NCBI GenBank assembly: GCA_027604705.1 | Contig: JADHYV010000020.1 | Span: 298,812 to 362,811 of the forward strand | Direction: 5' to 3' | DNA length: 64,000 nt | Source of the DNA: Allomyces arbusculus | Taxonomy: Eukaryota; Blastocladiomycota; Blastocladiomycetes; Blastocladiales; Blastocladiaceae | Part shown: piece by piece, positions 32,719-43,095 of the stretch | How the letters are laid out: the number at the start of each line of letters is the position of its first letter | Numbering within the stretch: the stretch's first letter is position 1 | Position numbers and translations under genes: made by a program | Notes under the pieces: generated by a model | Told to the model about the DNA's origin: nothing | Database searches by the model: none | Seen by the model: the letters and a program-made list of their open reading frames with translations, nothing else

Positions 32719-34850
32719 TCAAAACAATGCCTTCCGTTTCTGTTTCTTGCGCGCAGGCTCCGAGTCGGACTTGGCCGATACCAGCCTGCTGACTGTGACT
32801 GCTGGCGGTTGCGCCGAATCACTGCGTGCCCCAGCGGCTGGTGCCGGACGGAGAGATGGTAGCGGCGGCATGGCGCCGACTGGTGCCGTCGGCGGTGCGG
32901 CGCTGCTGTTGCTGCTGTTGCTGCTACCGCCGATCTTCGCGACACCCGGAATGTAAAACCCGGCCTTGGCCGGTACGGGTACGGGCGGCGGCGGTGGAGC
33001 CAGTTCCGACGTCGCCGGGTCCGACGGCGGCTCGGGGCCCACATGGTATCGAGGCTCCGTCGATGCACTCGACCCGAGCGGGGGTAATTGCGGCAGTGGC
33101 GGCGGCGCGGCCGTCGTCGGGGAGCTCGGCAAATCGAGGTTCAGTTCAGCGGGTTTCCGAGCGGGCGGTGCGGTGGGCCCGTCAGAGGTTGGAATGTTGA
33201 AGAGCGCAAAGAGCGAGTGACTCGATGCGTCGTTGAACTGCGACGTGCCGTTGGTCTGCGAGTATCTGGACGCACCGTAGACTTGCGGGTTGGATGTCAG
33301 CGGGGCCGCAAGCTGCGACGACGGGGGCGCGAGTTGCGACGACACCGTGCGTGCGAGGGGACGTGGGGCGGCAGGCCGCGACGGAGCCATTGTGACGCGC
33401 GCGGTACTCGCAAGTGCCTGCGAGAACGAGTTGGCGGTGGATGACGCGGAGAACGACGCGTACGCGTCACTGGTAGGCGCTACCTGCCTCGACGTTGTCG
33501 GTTGCCGCAGCGGCTGCGCCTGCGTTGACGACTGCGAGTGCCCGAGTTCCAAGTCAACCTGCCGTGACGGCGGCCTTGACGATGGCACTTGCGTCGATGA
33601 CGGCCGCCTGGGCAGTTGGCGCAGCGTTCGGTCAAAAGTGGACCAAAACGACGATTCTGCGTCCTCGGCACGACTCGGAGACTCAGCCCGCGTCGCACCG
33701 GAAGTGGTGGAGAGTCTCGGGGGTGTTGGTGCCGAGCGCGACAAGGGTGCTAGTGCCATGGGCGGGACGTGCGTGGCGGCTGATTGTGTTGCCTCGCCAG
33801 GACTGGTGGTGGTGGTCGTCGAGTGCAACGTGGTGGATGAGGTTGTGATCGTCGCTCCTGCATCCGTCGTTGCTGTCGACACGAGCGTGGTCGAAGGCTC
33901 TATGGCCGAGGCCGAGGCACAGGGCGAGCGCCCGAGATGCACCGTTGCTTGGTGCCAGAATTGGCTGGTAAATAGCGTGTTGGACAGCACAAACGCAGGA
34001 AGTTGGGCCTCATCGTAGGGTCGCACGGGTTTTGCTGCAGGGCGAGACGCGAAGCGTCAATCGAACCGCAATGAAGTTTCTCTTGTGAGGTTGAAAAGAG
34101 CACGCACCGTGATAGCTTGCTGGGTTGGGCACCAATGCCAAAAGCCGGGCAATGTTGACTTCATGGCGCTTGATCACGTCTTCGGTATGGGCCAGCCGAT
34201 GCTCGTAGACTTGGGCCAGGCACAGTAGGGGCATGAGCAGCGCGTTGCCGACGAGATGGAACGCGTCGTTGTACGGGAGTGGGCGCACCGAGAAGCGCCA
34301 TGAAAAGGAGAGTGCGCCGAGGTTGCGCTTGACAATCAGGTCGGCAGTCTGATATGTACATGCGAGAGTGGGGTGAGGAGACGGGTCGCACGGGATGATG
34401 GAAAAGATGGCGAGTACCGCACCGACGTGTTGTCCCGAATTGTCCACGAAAACGAGCGCGCGGGGGCCTCGGCAGAGTGTACGGCAGCGACCAGCTCGTT
34501 GACCAGGTCGGTATGGTCGAGGTCGAGAAAGGGTGCGCATTCCTGGTGGACAGGTGCGGCAAGATCACACCGATCAGCTCATTTCCGGTGATCGTGCTGG
34601 AGCACGGGCTTGACTCCATTCCCACCTGGCGGCGCTTGTCAAGGCCGTCAGAGCTGAGCGTCTCAGACCAGACGCCGCGCGTCAAGTCGACGACATGGAT
34701 GTGGAGCGCCGGGAGTAGACGCGAGTCGTCGCCCATGGAAGAGCCAGTGCCGACGGCAGGGCCAGGCTCGATTTGGACCAGGACATGTCCCTTGGTGTCC
34801 TTGTCGAGCGGGCACGCCGACCACCGGGTGGAGAGTGTTGCGGCATTCAT
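32719..34850 (-). CDS. NHEJ1: XLF/NHEJ1-like non-homologous end-joining factor
   Basis: Four exons on the minus strand: 34850-34626, 34542-34423, 34348-34108, 34034-32719; introns 83, 74 and 73 nt; 633 aa. The N-terminal head matches XLF in order: RWSACPL, HIHVVDLTRGVWSE, RRQECAPFLDLDHTDLVNEL, SFSWTIRD, TADLIVKRNL, then LSFSWRFSVRPLP. A coiled-coil stalk follows (LMPLLCLAQVYEHRLAHTED, VIKRHEVNI). The fourth exon gives a disordered Ser/Thr/Pro-rich tail about 400 residues long, much longer than in animals. It ends in a basic KKQKRKALF, very like the Ku-binding motif at the end of human XLF. The protein should act in the nucleus with XRCC4/LIF1 and Ku to align broken DNA ends. The sequence is divergent but the whole-length pattern supports the call. 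The start is the first Met of the first exon. Confidence 0.85.
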
Positions 34851-35147
34851 GGCGATTTTGTTGCTGCCGCGGGTGCTTGCTGTTGCGGCCGATAGGTGTC
34901 TTTGCTGCTGTGGATGAGGTGGAGCGATGCGGTGGAGCGATGCGGTGAGTGCGTTTGAAGCGCCTGCCAGCCATGTCGCTTGACAACACACTGACATCCA
35001 CCGCAGCCACCGCAGTGCTCGTTGATGCTCCAGCGTTGCCAAAACTGTTGCTCCAGCGTTGCCCCTGTCAGTTCTGGTCAGCCAGCTCGACAGTCCTGGG
35101 AACTCTTCTGTCAACCCCGATCGCTGCAGTCACCGGCACTCCACACG
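34851..35147. promoter_or_regulatory. Divergent promoter between XLF and LRRC40 genes
   Basis: These 297 nt separate two opposite start codons and must carry both promoters. A near-repeat of GGTGGAGCGATGCGG occurs at about 34917-34945. No named factor site recognised. Confidence 0.4.
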
Positions 35148-37367
35148 ATGATGCGCAACTCGCGAGTTCCCCACCGCTCCTCTGTACCGACCCGCACGGC
35201 TGCTCCGCGCCGTCCAGGCGTGGGCGTCAGCGCAGCGTTCTTCGGCACTGACGATGGCGACGACGTGACACACGGCACTCCGCTCGCGCCCAAGGTGCTG
35301 CAACGTTTGCTGCGCTCGGCGCGCCAGGATGGTCGCCTCAACCTATCCAACAAGGCCATCAAGGGCCCGATCCCTGACGCGGTCTGGCACATTTACGACC
35401 CGCCCGAGACGGCTCACGCGTCAATTGACACGCAGGATGCGTGGTGGGAGGCTGTCGACTTGACGCGATTGGTGCGTGTATCTTTGCTCGCCGTGTGTGG
35501 TGCTCGTGAGCATCTTGCTCGTTGCTGGCACCAGCTCACTGCTGGGCACGTCCGAAAGTAGATTGCCGCCGACAATGAAATCACGACCATTGATGAGCAA
35601 ATTGGTCAGTTCGGCGGTCTTGAAGTCGTTGATGTACGCGCCCCTCTTGCACATGCTCTTTGCGCTTGAAAGATCGACCTGTTCTGACCCACTTACTCGC
35701 CCGGAACGACAGATCCACAACAACAAGGTCCAGTCGCTTCCGAGCTCGATGAACGGCCTGACCAACATCACGACCCTCAACCTGGCTCAGAACCTGTTTG
35801 CGTCCGTGCCCGACTGCATCGCGCACATGATGCGTCTCAAGTCGCTGCACCTGCAGGGCAACCAACTCAAGACAATCCCGCCGTTTGTCACGCAACTGCC
35901 GCTCACGCACCTCGACCTGTCGTCGAACCAGCTGACCGAGCTGCCCGACATGTCGCGGCTTGAGGGGCTCGCCAAGCTGCTCCTGTCGAAGAACCAACTG
36001 CGCGCTTTGCCGCGGCTGCCACGCACGATGCGAGAGCTCGAAGTTGCCGAGAACCAGCTGGTCAGTCTGGCCGGAGATGATCCCATCGAGTACCCGTTCC
36101 TTGAGCGGCTCGACGCGCGCCAGAACCGGCTTGTCGGCGAACTGGGGCCCGGGCTCGTGGCACCCAACCTCAAGGAGCTCTACCTGTCCTTCAACGCGCT
36201 AACCAATGTGGACGCGCTGTTGGGGCCGGCCAAGCGGTTGGTGATTGTCGACCTGCGTGACAACAAGTTTGACGACTTGCCCATGGCCCTCGTCGAGCTG
36301 CCCGAGTCGCTCAAGCGGCTCGACGTGCAAAATAACAACTTGCGCGCATTGCCGCCTCTGCTCGGCCGCACACCGCTCACGTCGCTGCTGCTCGAGGGCA
36401 ACATGATCCGTGGATTGCCGCGCAATACCACCACGGTCGCGCTGCTCAGGTGGTTGCGCGACAAGATTGGTTTGTTTCATCCTGCATATTACCTGGTCCC
36501 CTTGCACAAAATTCTTACATTGCTTCGGACAACGTAGCCGTTGACGCGGTCGAGGCCCGCGTGCAGCAAGCCCAGTTGTCCGCGCACTCGTCGCGCTCGG
36601 CCTCTCCTGCTCCCTCCCCTCGTTCGCCGCGAGTCGCAGCGCGGTCGCTGCACGCCAGCAGCAGCAACATTTCATCGCCCACTGTATCACGCCGTGCTGA
36701 CCCCTCGCCCGCCGCGACACCCATTCGCCGCGCCGGATCTCGTCATATTGACCCCATCGAGCCAATCCCGCAACCTGAACCGGCGCGCCCGGCCACGCCC
36801 GAGGACGTCCACCCGGCTGTCGCCGATTCAACGGCCAAGACGCGCGTGCTCGACCTGTCACGCAAACAACTCGGCGTGCTTCCGGTGCTACTCGACATGC
36901 CGGTCCTCGTGGAACTGACGCTGAGCCACAATGCGCTCACGAGTCTGCCTGACACGGTCGCCTTGCCGGCATCGCTCGAAATGCTCGATCTGTCGCACAA
37001 CCAGCTGACGACGCTTCCTGCGGCGTGGACCTTGTCCGAGTCCGGCACGAGGCTGCATACGCTCAATATCGCATTCAACCGGCTGCACGAGTTCCGCATG
37101 GACTTGACGCCGCTCGCGCACTTGGCCGTGCTCATTCTCTGCAATAACCAGATCCGAACCGTGCATTTACCCGCGGCGTCGGTGCCGAATTTGACGCACT
37201 TGGACTTGTCAAACAATGCCATGCCGCGGCTCGACCCGGTGTTGGCGCGGCCCGCAAATTTGAAGGTGTTCAAGGTCGATGGGAACACGTTCCGGGTGCC
37301 GCGGTACGACGTGTTGCGGCTCGGGTCCGACGCCGTGCTGCAGTGGTGCCGGTCGCGGTTGCAGTGA
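35148..37367 (+). CDS. LRRC40: LRRC40-like leucine-rich repeat protein
   Basis: Four exons: 35148-35471, 35562-35633, 35713-36469, 36538-37367; introns 90, 79 and 68 nt; 660 aa (human 602). The N-terminal segment VLQRLLRSARQDGRLNLSNK and DAWWEAVDLTRL match the conserved LRRC40 start (LLKAARKSGQLNLS, WWEQTDLTKL). About 18-20 LRRs follow in two blocks, separated by a Ser/Pro-rich linker (about 385-460) at the same place as in the animal protein. The last repeats end with DGNTFRVPRYDVLRLGSDAV, matching the family's DGNPFRVPR end. It is a solenoid adaptor without a catalytic domain. The biological role of LRRC40 is poorly known. Phases agree at all joins. Confidence 0.92.
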
Positions 37368-37736
37368 GGGCGGTGCAAGCCTGCATTTGTTGAGCCGCAC
37401 CATGCTCAAATGTTTTGGAAGTCGTTCGCGTTTGTATTGGTTTGGTTTTGCCCAATCGTATTCCTTTTTGTTGTTGCCCTATTTGCGTTTGGCACACTCC
37501 TTCACAACGCACTGGCTCAGAGTCAGCACCATTCCTGCGACCAGCGTGCGCGCACAACAGAATCGGAATTTGTTTTCGGAAAGGACCGCAAAGACCAAAG
37601 GGACACGACAACCAAAAGAACCAAAGCAAAGCAACTTCCAACCCATCAATGACCGACCACGTCGCCAACCTCTGTGGACCATGCGCGAGCACGCGCGCCG
37701 CGTTGACCCGCGCCCTCGCAGGGACCGCGCGCCTGC
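37368..37736. other. Convergent 3' regions of LRRC40 and OSH genes
   Basis: Both strands show T/G-rich 3' UTR signatures: TATTGGTTTGGTTTTGCCC on the plus strand at 37435-37453, and CTTTGGTTCTTTTGGTTG on the minus strand around 37608-37625. No gene seen. Confidence 0.5.
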
Positions 37737-39279
37737 CTAGATCCGCGACGGCGGCGGGTTGTTGAAGATAAAGTCCTCCAACTGCGCCCGTCGCTTTTGC
37801 GGGTCGTCGGCGAGCGAGCTACACGCAAATATCGAGCGGAACGTTAGTGCTGATTTACTGGAGAGCATCTTAAAGGCGGCGCCGTACTCGATGAGCCGGA
37901 ACTCAAATTCCTCTGGGTCGTCGCCGACCTGCTGGAAGAAGCGCGGTTCCCACGCTTCGCCGCGGCGCTCCCGCTCGAGCCGCTGTGCGCGCTGCGCATC
38001 CTCAATCTTGGTCTTTTCCTCGGTCGCCGTGTCGAGATCGCGCGCCTGGATCGCGGCCGTGACCTTGGACCACAGACGCCGCGACTCGTACGGCTCCTGA
38101 TCGGCCTCGGGCGCCACGATTTTCGGGTGAATGTTCTCCTCATGCGCGTTGAAGAACTCGGTTGGGTCGGCATAGCTCTGAAATAGGGTCGTTCGAGTGA
38201 GCGGATGAACTTGGGAATGACATTGGAGCGAAAGGGGGGGGGGGGATGTAACGCACCTTGGCCGGCTTGATGAAGCTCACGTCAGACCACTTGCCGCTCA
38301 GCTCGTAAAGCGTCTCCTTTTTGGACATGCGCTTGATCTTGCCCGAAATGGCATTGTAGGTGCCCGAAAAGTAGCCCTAAAGTCGAGAAATCACCCCAAA
38401 AGGGAATCAGCGTCCGCACTACTCCAGCAAATGCCGCGTGGCGCATCGCCACCAGACAGGGCCATCCTGTACCTTGACCTTGAACTCCATCTCGCACACC
38501 AAGTCGGTCTGCGGGCACTTGATGACAATACTGTCCCCGAGTTCGAGGACCATGGTCCCAAACAGCAGCCCGCGTGCGTAAACGTTGGGCAAGTTGAGCG
38601 TGTAAACCTCGTCCAAGTTGGTGAAGCAAATGCGCGTTTCGCCCGTCATGAGCGTCGCCGCCGAGTTGCCGAGAAACTTGGATTTGGGCTTGACCTCGCC
38701 CTCGACGAGCAAGTGGTTTTCGGGCGAGCTGAAGAAATAGGTCGAGACAGGCGGGTGGTGCGACGTTTGCTCGGCAACGTAGTAGCCCGTTGTGCCGTCC
38801 GCGTATTGGTACCGGCACCGGAATACTTCGCCGAGCACCGAGTTGTAGGGCTTCTTCACACCGCGCGGGCGAATGTGCCAGCCAGAAACGTAGTACCGGA
38901 CCACGTCGAGGAAGCGCTCCACGGGGTCGGTCTTGCGCGACGTGCTGGCGCGGACAACGCGTCAGATCATTGTGCAGCGAGCGGGTGCGCGGGTCATGGA
39001 GGGGAGAAGGCGGGCGTGCCATGCGTCGCACTCACCGACACGAGCAGGAAAAACGTACGCCATGATCAGGTCGGGATGGCACATAAAGTCGGTGATGCGC
39101 TCGAGCATACTGCGCGGCTCGAGCACAAACGTCGGCAGCGTGACGCGATGCAGGTCGGTGCCCTTGGTCAGCTGCGAAATGATGCCGCGGATAATCGACC
39201 GCGGCTCGTCATCGAGCACTTCCTTCTGGTCCTCGTCGACAATCGAAAAGTCGTCGCCGTTGGGCGATTGCTCAGACAT
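37737..39279 (-). CDS. Oxysterol-binding protein family lipid carrier (short Osh/ORP)
   Basis: Four exons on the minus strand: 39279-39059, 38944-38473, 38376-38257, 38177-37737; introns 114, 96 and 79 nt; 417 aa. It is a stand-alone ORD domain without PH or FFAT elements, the size of yeast Kes1/Osh4-Osh7. Signatures: DLHRVTLPTFVLEPRSMLER near the N-terminus (lid and first strands), RGVKKPYNSVLGEVF, the family fingerprint EQTSHHPPVS with the His pair that contacts PI4P, and GYFSGTYNAISGKI. It should exchange sterol or phosphatidylserine for PI4P at membrane contacts. The third intron contains a run of 12 G on the plus strand. In the last exon, GTAAATCAGCACTAACG...TGTAG looks like a 40-nt intron, but removing it breaks the frame, so it is kept as coding. 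The exact C-terminus is therefore less sure. Confidence 0.92.
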
Positions 39280-39997
39280 GATGGCGGGCTGCAGGGGTGG
39301 TTGGGGTTCGGTCGAGGGATCGAGCGTGCCACTACCGGCAGCGCAGGGAGTCTTGCTGCCGTGTCAACGGGATCGGCACAGGAGCACGGCGTCGATTTTC
39401 GGTAAAGTCGAAGGTGCGGGTCGGCGCGGCAGAGCGCAACAGCGACGCGTCGTTGCGGGTGTTGGATAGTGCCGGTTCGCGTCGGTGTCCTGGCGGCAGT
39501 GTTGCAAAACCACGTTGCTGGGGCGCGCTGCAGCACGTAGAGGATCGACTGCAGCAAGTAGCGCGGTTGCTGTCGGTGCGGGCGGTCCAGCAACGGCGTC
39601 GTGCGGGAGGGTGTGGGGACAGGCCGACTCGAGGACGCGGCCGGCTTGCACGAGATGCGCGACGTAATTTTGTCGTTCGCTTGTTGCCTTGTCGTGCGTG
39701 TGCCTTGTCGAGCGTTCGCGCGAATCCCGCCCAAAACCTCGCCTGCCCCATCCTGCGGCGTGATGGTTCATTACGCTATTTTTATCGAGTTGATTCACAT
39801 TGTCGCTTTCTTTTTCAGCATCATTCCTCCTGGGCCTGTTCCTGGGATGTCGCTCCATGTCGCTCCGAGCTTAGACAATGCTCAACAATGCGCTGCGGCG
39901 TCTTGCGATTGCATCCGGAATGCACACAGCAGATAGAATTGCTTGGTCAGATTATAAATAGATTCTTCCTCTCCAAGCGGTCCCAGCAAGGCCTCCG
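39280..39997. other. Gap between OSH 5' end and TBL1 3' end
   Basis: These 718 nt contain the OSH promoter and 5' UTR and the TBL1 3' flank. The plus strand has several open frames, but they are in GC-rich DNA without motif or splice support. Nothing further seen. Confidence 0.5.
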
Positions 39998-42245
39998 TCA
40001 TGATGGCGGTAGTGCCGTGCCGCCCGCTCCTGCCGCGGCCGGCGACGAGATGGGCAAAATGGCCAGACGGGACGTGCCAAAGCACACGGCGAGTCGGTCG
40101 CCGCTCCGGTTGTACCGCAAGTCCAAAATGTCGCCGTGCCCGTAAAACGTCTTGACCAGGTGGCCGTTGCTGGTCCACACGTACAGGTACTGGTCGTCGG
40201 ACCCGCACGCCAAATACCGGCCGTCAGGGCTACAAAGGGGGGGGGGGGGGGCGGGGGATCAGTCGACAGAGTCCTCAGAGTTACCACTCACGGGCAATAT
40301 GCCGTCATACCTGTACGTCAAGACGCAATGGTTGAGCACGTAGCGGCTCATCGTGTAGATACAGTTGCCCGTCGTGGCGTCCCATACGCGAATCGTCGAG
40401 TCGAGACTGACACTAGAGTCAAATGGCACTGACCGTCAGTGTCTGAGCGTCGAACCGACACAACCCCAAACGCTCATTCTATAACGTACGACGCGAGCTG
40501 CGGCACGTTTCCTGGCGGCTTCGGGTTCCAGTCAATCGTGAGCACCGGTCGCTCGTGGCCACGCAGCACCACGACTGGCTCGGCGCGGTCGCGCGTCCAA
40601 ATTCGAATCGTCGCGTCGTCCGAGCACGTCGCAAGCCACCTCTTATAGGGATCCCACTTAACGTCGTTCACGTCTTTGGTGTGACCCGAGAGCACCGTTT
40701 GCGTGCCCTTCACCACGTCCGTGAGCCGCACCGTCGCGTCGACCGACCCGGACGCGAGCGTCGTCGCATCGTACCAATCAAACGCCATGATCGCTGTTGA
40801 GTCAAAGCAAATCGTCAGTTCCGCGGTCAATCAGCATCTTCGGGCAAACAAGGTGAAACGAACACGGACACTGCGTGTGCGCCGACGACGAGTAGCTCTC
40901 CACGTTATTGTCCAAGTCCCACACAATGACAGTACCGCTCGCCGACCCACTGGCCAGCAGTTTCGATGCCGGGTTGAACGAAAGGACTAGGACCGGATTG
41001 TGCGGGAGCTCGCCGATGCCTGGTGGTGGGTGCGCAAACGACAGGACTGGCTCGCCCTTTTTCGTGAACACGCGCACTTTGGCGTCCTTGGTGCCTGTGG
41101 CCAAGTACTCGCCGTTCGGGCTCCACGCGATGCACGTCACTTCGTTGTTGGGCTCGTCCGACTCGTGCGCGATGAGCGTTGCGTCTGAGAGCGCGCCATT
41201 GTCGGACGGCACGTTCCAGAGACCGACGACCGACCCGAGTGACCTGGAAATGAGGTCATTTCGGTCAGATACGAAGCCGCGAGCAGGAGCATGCACGACG
41301 AAACGATTCGGACCCCGAGGCAAGCAAATGATCGTCGACCGGATTCCACGCGCTCACATAGTACCGCTCGTTGGAGCTCTGCAGCGTAATCACCGGGTCG
41401 GTGCTGGTCGTGATCGCGTCGGTCGTGCCGTTGACTTGTACTTGCACAATCACGTCGTCTACAGCCGCGGTATTATGGTCAGCCGCTCGCCCCTGCCTAT
41501 TTCAAACAAAGATGACAACAAACGCACCTAGCGTCGTTTGGCTCGGTCCGTCCACGTCCATCATATCCCCCTGGTCCTCGGACTGCGGATCCGCCGCGTT
41601 CTTTGCTCGCCCTCGGCCTTTCCTCTGTGCCTTGGCGCCGCGCGCCTTCTTCCCGGTCGCTCCATCGGCTCCCGGCGTCGCCTCGCGGTCGGCCTCGGCC
41701 GCGGCCGCTGCGGCCTTATTCCTTGCGCGCTTGGTCGCCTCGGACGGAATAATGCAATTGTGCGGATTGAGCAGCGAGAGAGTGGCCTCGCAATCGCGCT
41801 CGGACCCGTCCTAGTCGTGGCAATGGGCGAAAGACAGGGTGAGCACCACGTCGTTCGTGCAGCAGCGTCTGGGCCCGGCAAACGAGACGGCCGTACGTCG
41901 TCCATGTGCATTTCCACCTGAATCACCTGCAGCGCCTTGTGCAGCAGCGTAATGAGCTGGCCCGGGCGCACTTCGAGCGCGCGGTACTCGTCGAGCTTGC
42001 GCACGATTTGCGATTCATTCTCGAAGGCGAAGACCGAGTGGCGGAATCCTGCATGCAGGTGGGGGCCGCGTGCGCGGCGGACGGTCAGTCGTGGTCGTGG
42101 CCATCGCGAGTGCATGGGCCGCGCGCGTGGATGGGGGTCGAGGGTCGGTCCGGTCCAGGAGGACAGGTGACTTGCCTGATTCGAGCAGGTAGCGGTATAC
42201 GAGGTAGTTGACCTCTTCGGCCGAAATGGATATCGGCGGGTACAT
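39998..42245 (-). CDS. TBL1: TBL1/TBL1XR1-type LisH and WD40 transcriptional co-regulator
   Basis: Eight exons on the minus strand: 42245-42176, 42048-41897, 41810-41528, 41458-41314, 41243-40870, 40793-40490, 40412-40311, 40229-39998; 553 aa. The N-terminus is a LisH motif split by the first intron (ISAEEVNYLVYRYLLESG and FRHSVFAFENES), then RPGQLITLLHKALQVIQVEM, as in TBL1. An Ala/Lys-rich linker ends in DMMDVDG, like DMMEVDG of TBL1. Seven to eight WD repeats follow (for example VSLDSTIRVWD, CSDDATIRIWT, GSASGTVIVWD). TBL1 proteins are stable parts of SMRT/NCoR and yeast Set3C (Sif2) histone deacetylase complexes, so a nuclear co-repressor role is expected. Intron 1 uses a GC donor (TCAG|GCAAGT). 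The last intron has 15 C on the sense strand just before its acceptor. The exon 5 donor (GTCCGT) is the weakest join. Confidence 0.93.
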
Positions 42246-43095
42246 GGCGTTGCCGCGAGTTGCAGTTGGTGCTGGTGAGTGAGTGGTCGTGCTGCGAGTT
42301 GTGCTGGATGGTCGCCGCGGCCTTTCGTTGGACTTGGACTTGGCCGCGGCCGCGAGATCTCTGCTGGGATATCACAGGCACGTGATCTCGGCGCTGCCAG
42401 ATGCAAGTCGATGCACCAACGTTTGCAAGGTGAGAGACGCGACGACATGTAGACTTGCACGACATGCTCAACGTCGCTCTTCTTGGCGCTCGAAAGACGC
42501 TCTCGTTGGACGGCGCTTGCATGAGAAGGCCGCCTGCGTCGCGCCGCCGGCCAGCCTGCCCTGAGACCTCCACAAAGTGAATATTCACAGCAGACCTGGC
42601 CTGTCGTTGACTAGGTCAAAATTCTGCAACAAGATCATGTGCGGGGCAGTGTCCGCCATGCAAAATGGTGTCAGCTTTGAGGAGGGAGATCACTGCGCTC
42701 GAAAGGAAATTAGAAGCGATTATGAGAAGACAGAGCTCAAATTACGTCGGTTGATGGGAGTAAAATGCACGAAGAAAAAGAGCGTCGAGCCGGGGCTCTA
42801 TAGAACCCCTGGTCGAGCCCAGTCGGACCTTGTGAACACAATAGCATGGATGGTCAATGTTGGCAGGCGATCACGTCATTAATTATTCGGCTCATTCGAG
42901 CCATTCAAGCACCAAGCGAGTTTGTGCCTGTTGCTGAGGCCCCGCAGTGTCCCTCAAATCATGAGCTGACATGGCGGCGATGAAGTGAGTAGAGCAATGA
43001 CCCAATCGAGGGCGAGCATAACAGCAAAAACGACCAGGGACGGGTTCTTTTCAGCAAATGAACACAATAAGGCACTGACTCGCCGACGCTCGCGC
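42246..43095. other. Intergenic region, 850 nt
   Basis: It contains the TBL1 promoter and the 3' flank of the BRCT gene. The composition from 42580 to 42960 is AT-richer. Nothing supported besides short frames. Confidence 0.5.

Noticed and set aside
39297-40145. Plus-strand open frame of 282 residues between OSH and TBL1
   Set aside because: It overlaps the TBL1 last exon in antisense and lacks any domain; GC-rich DNA keeps the frame open.
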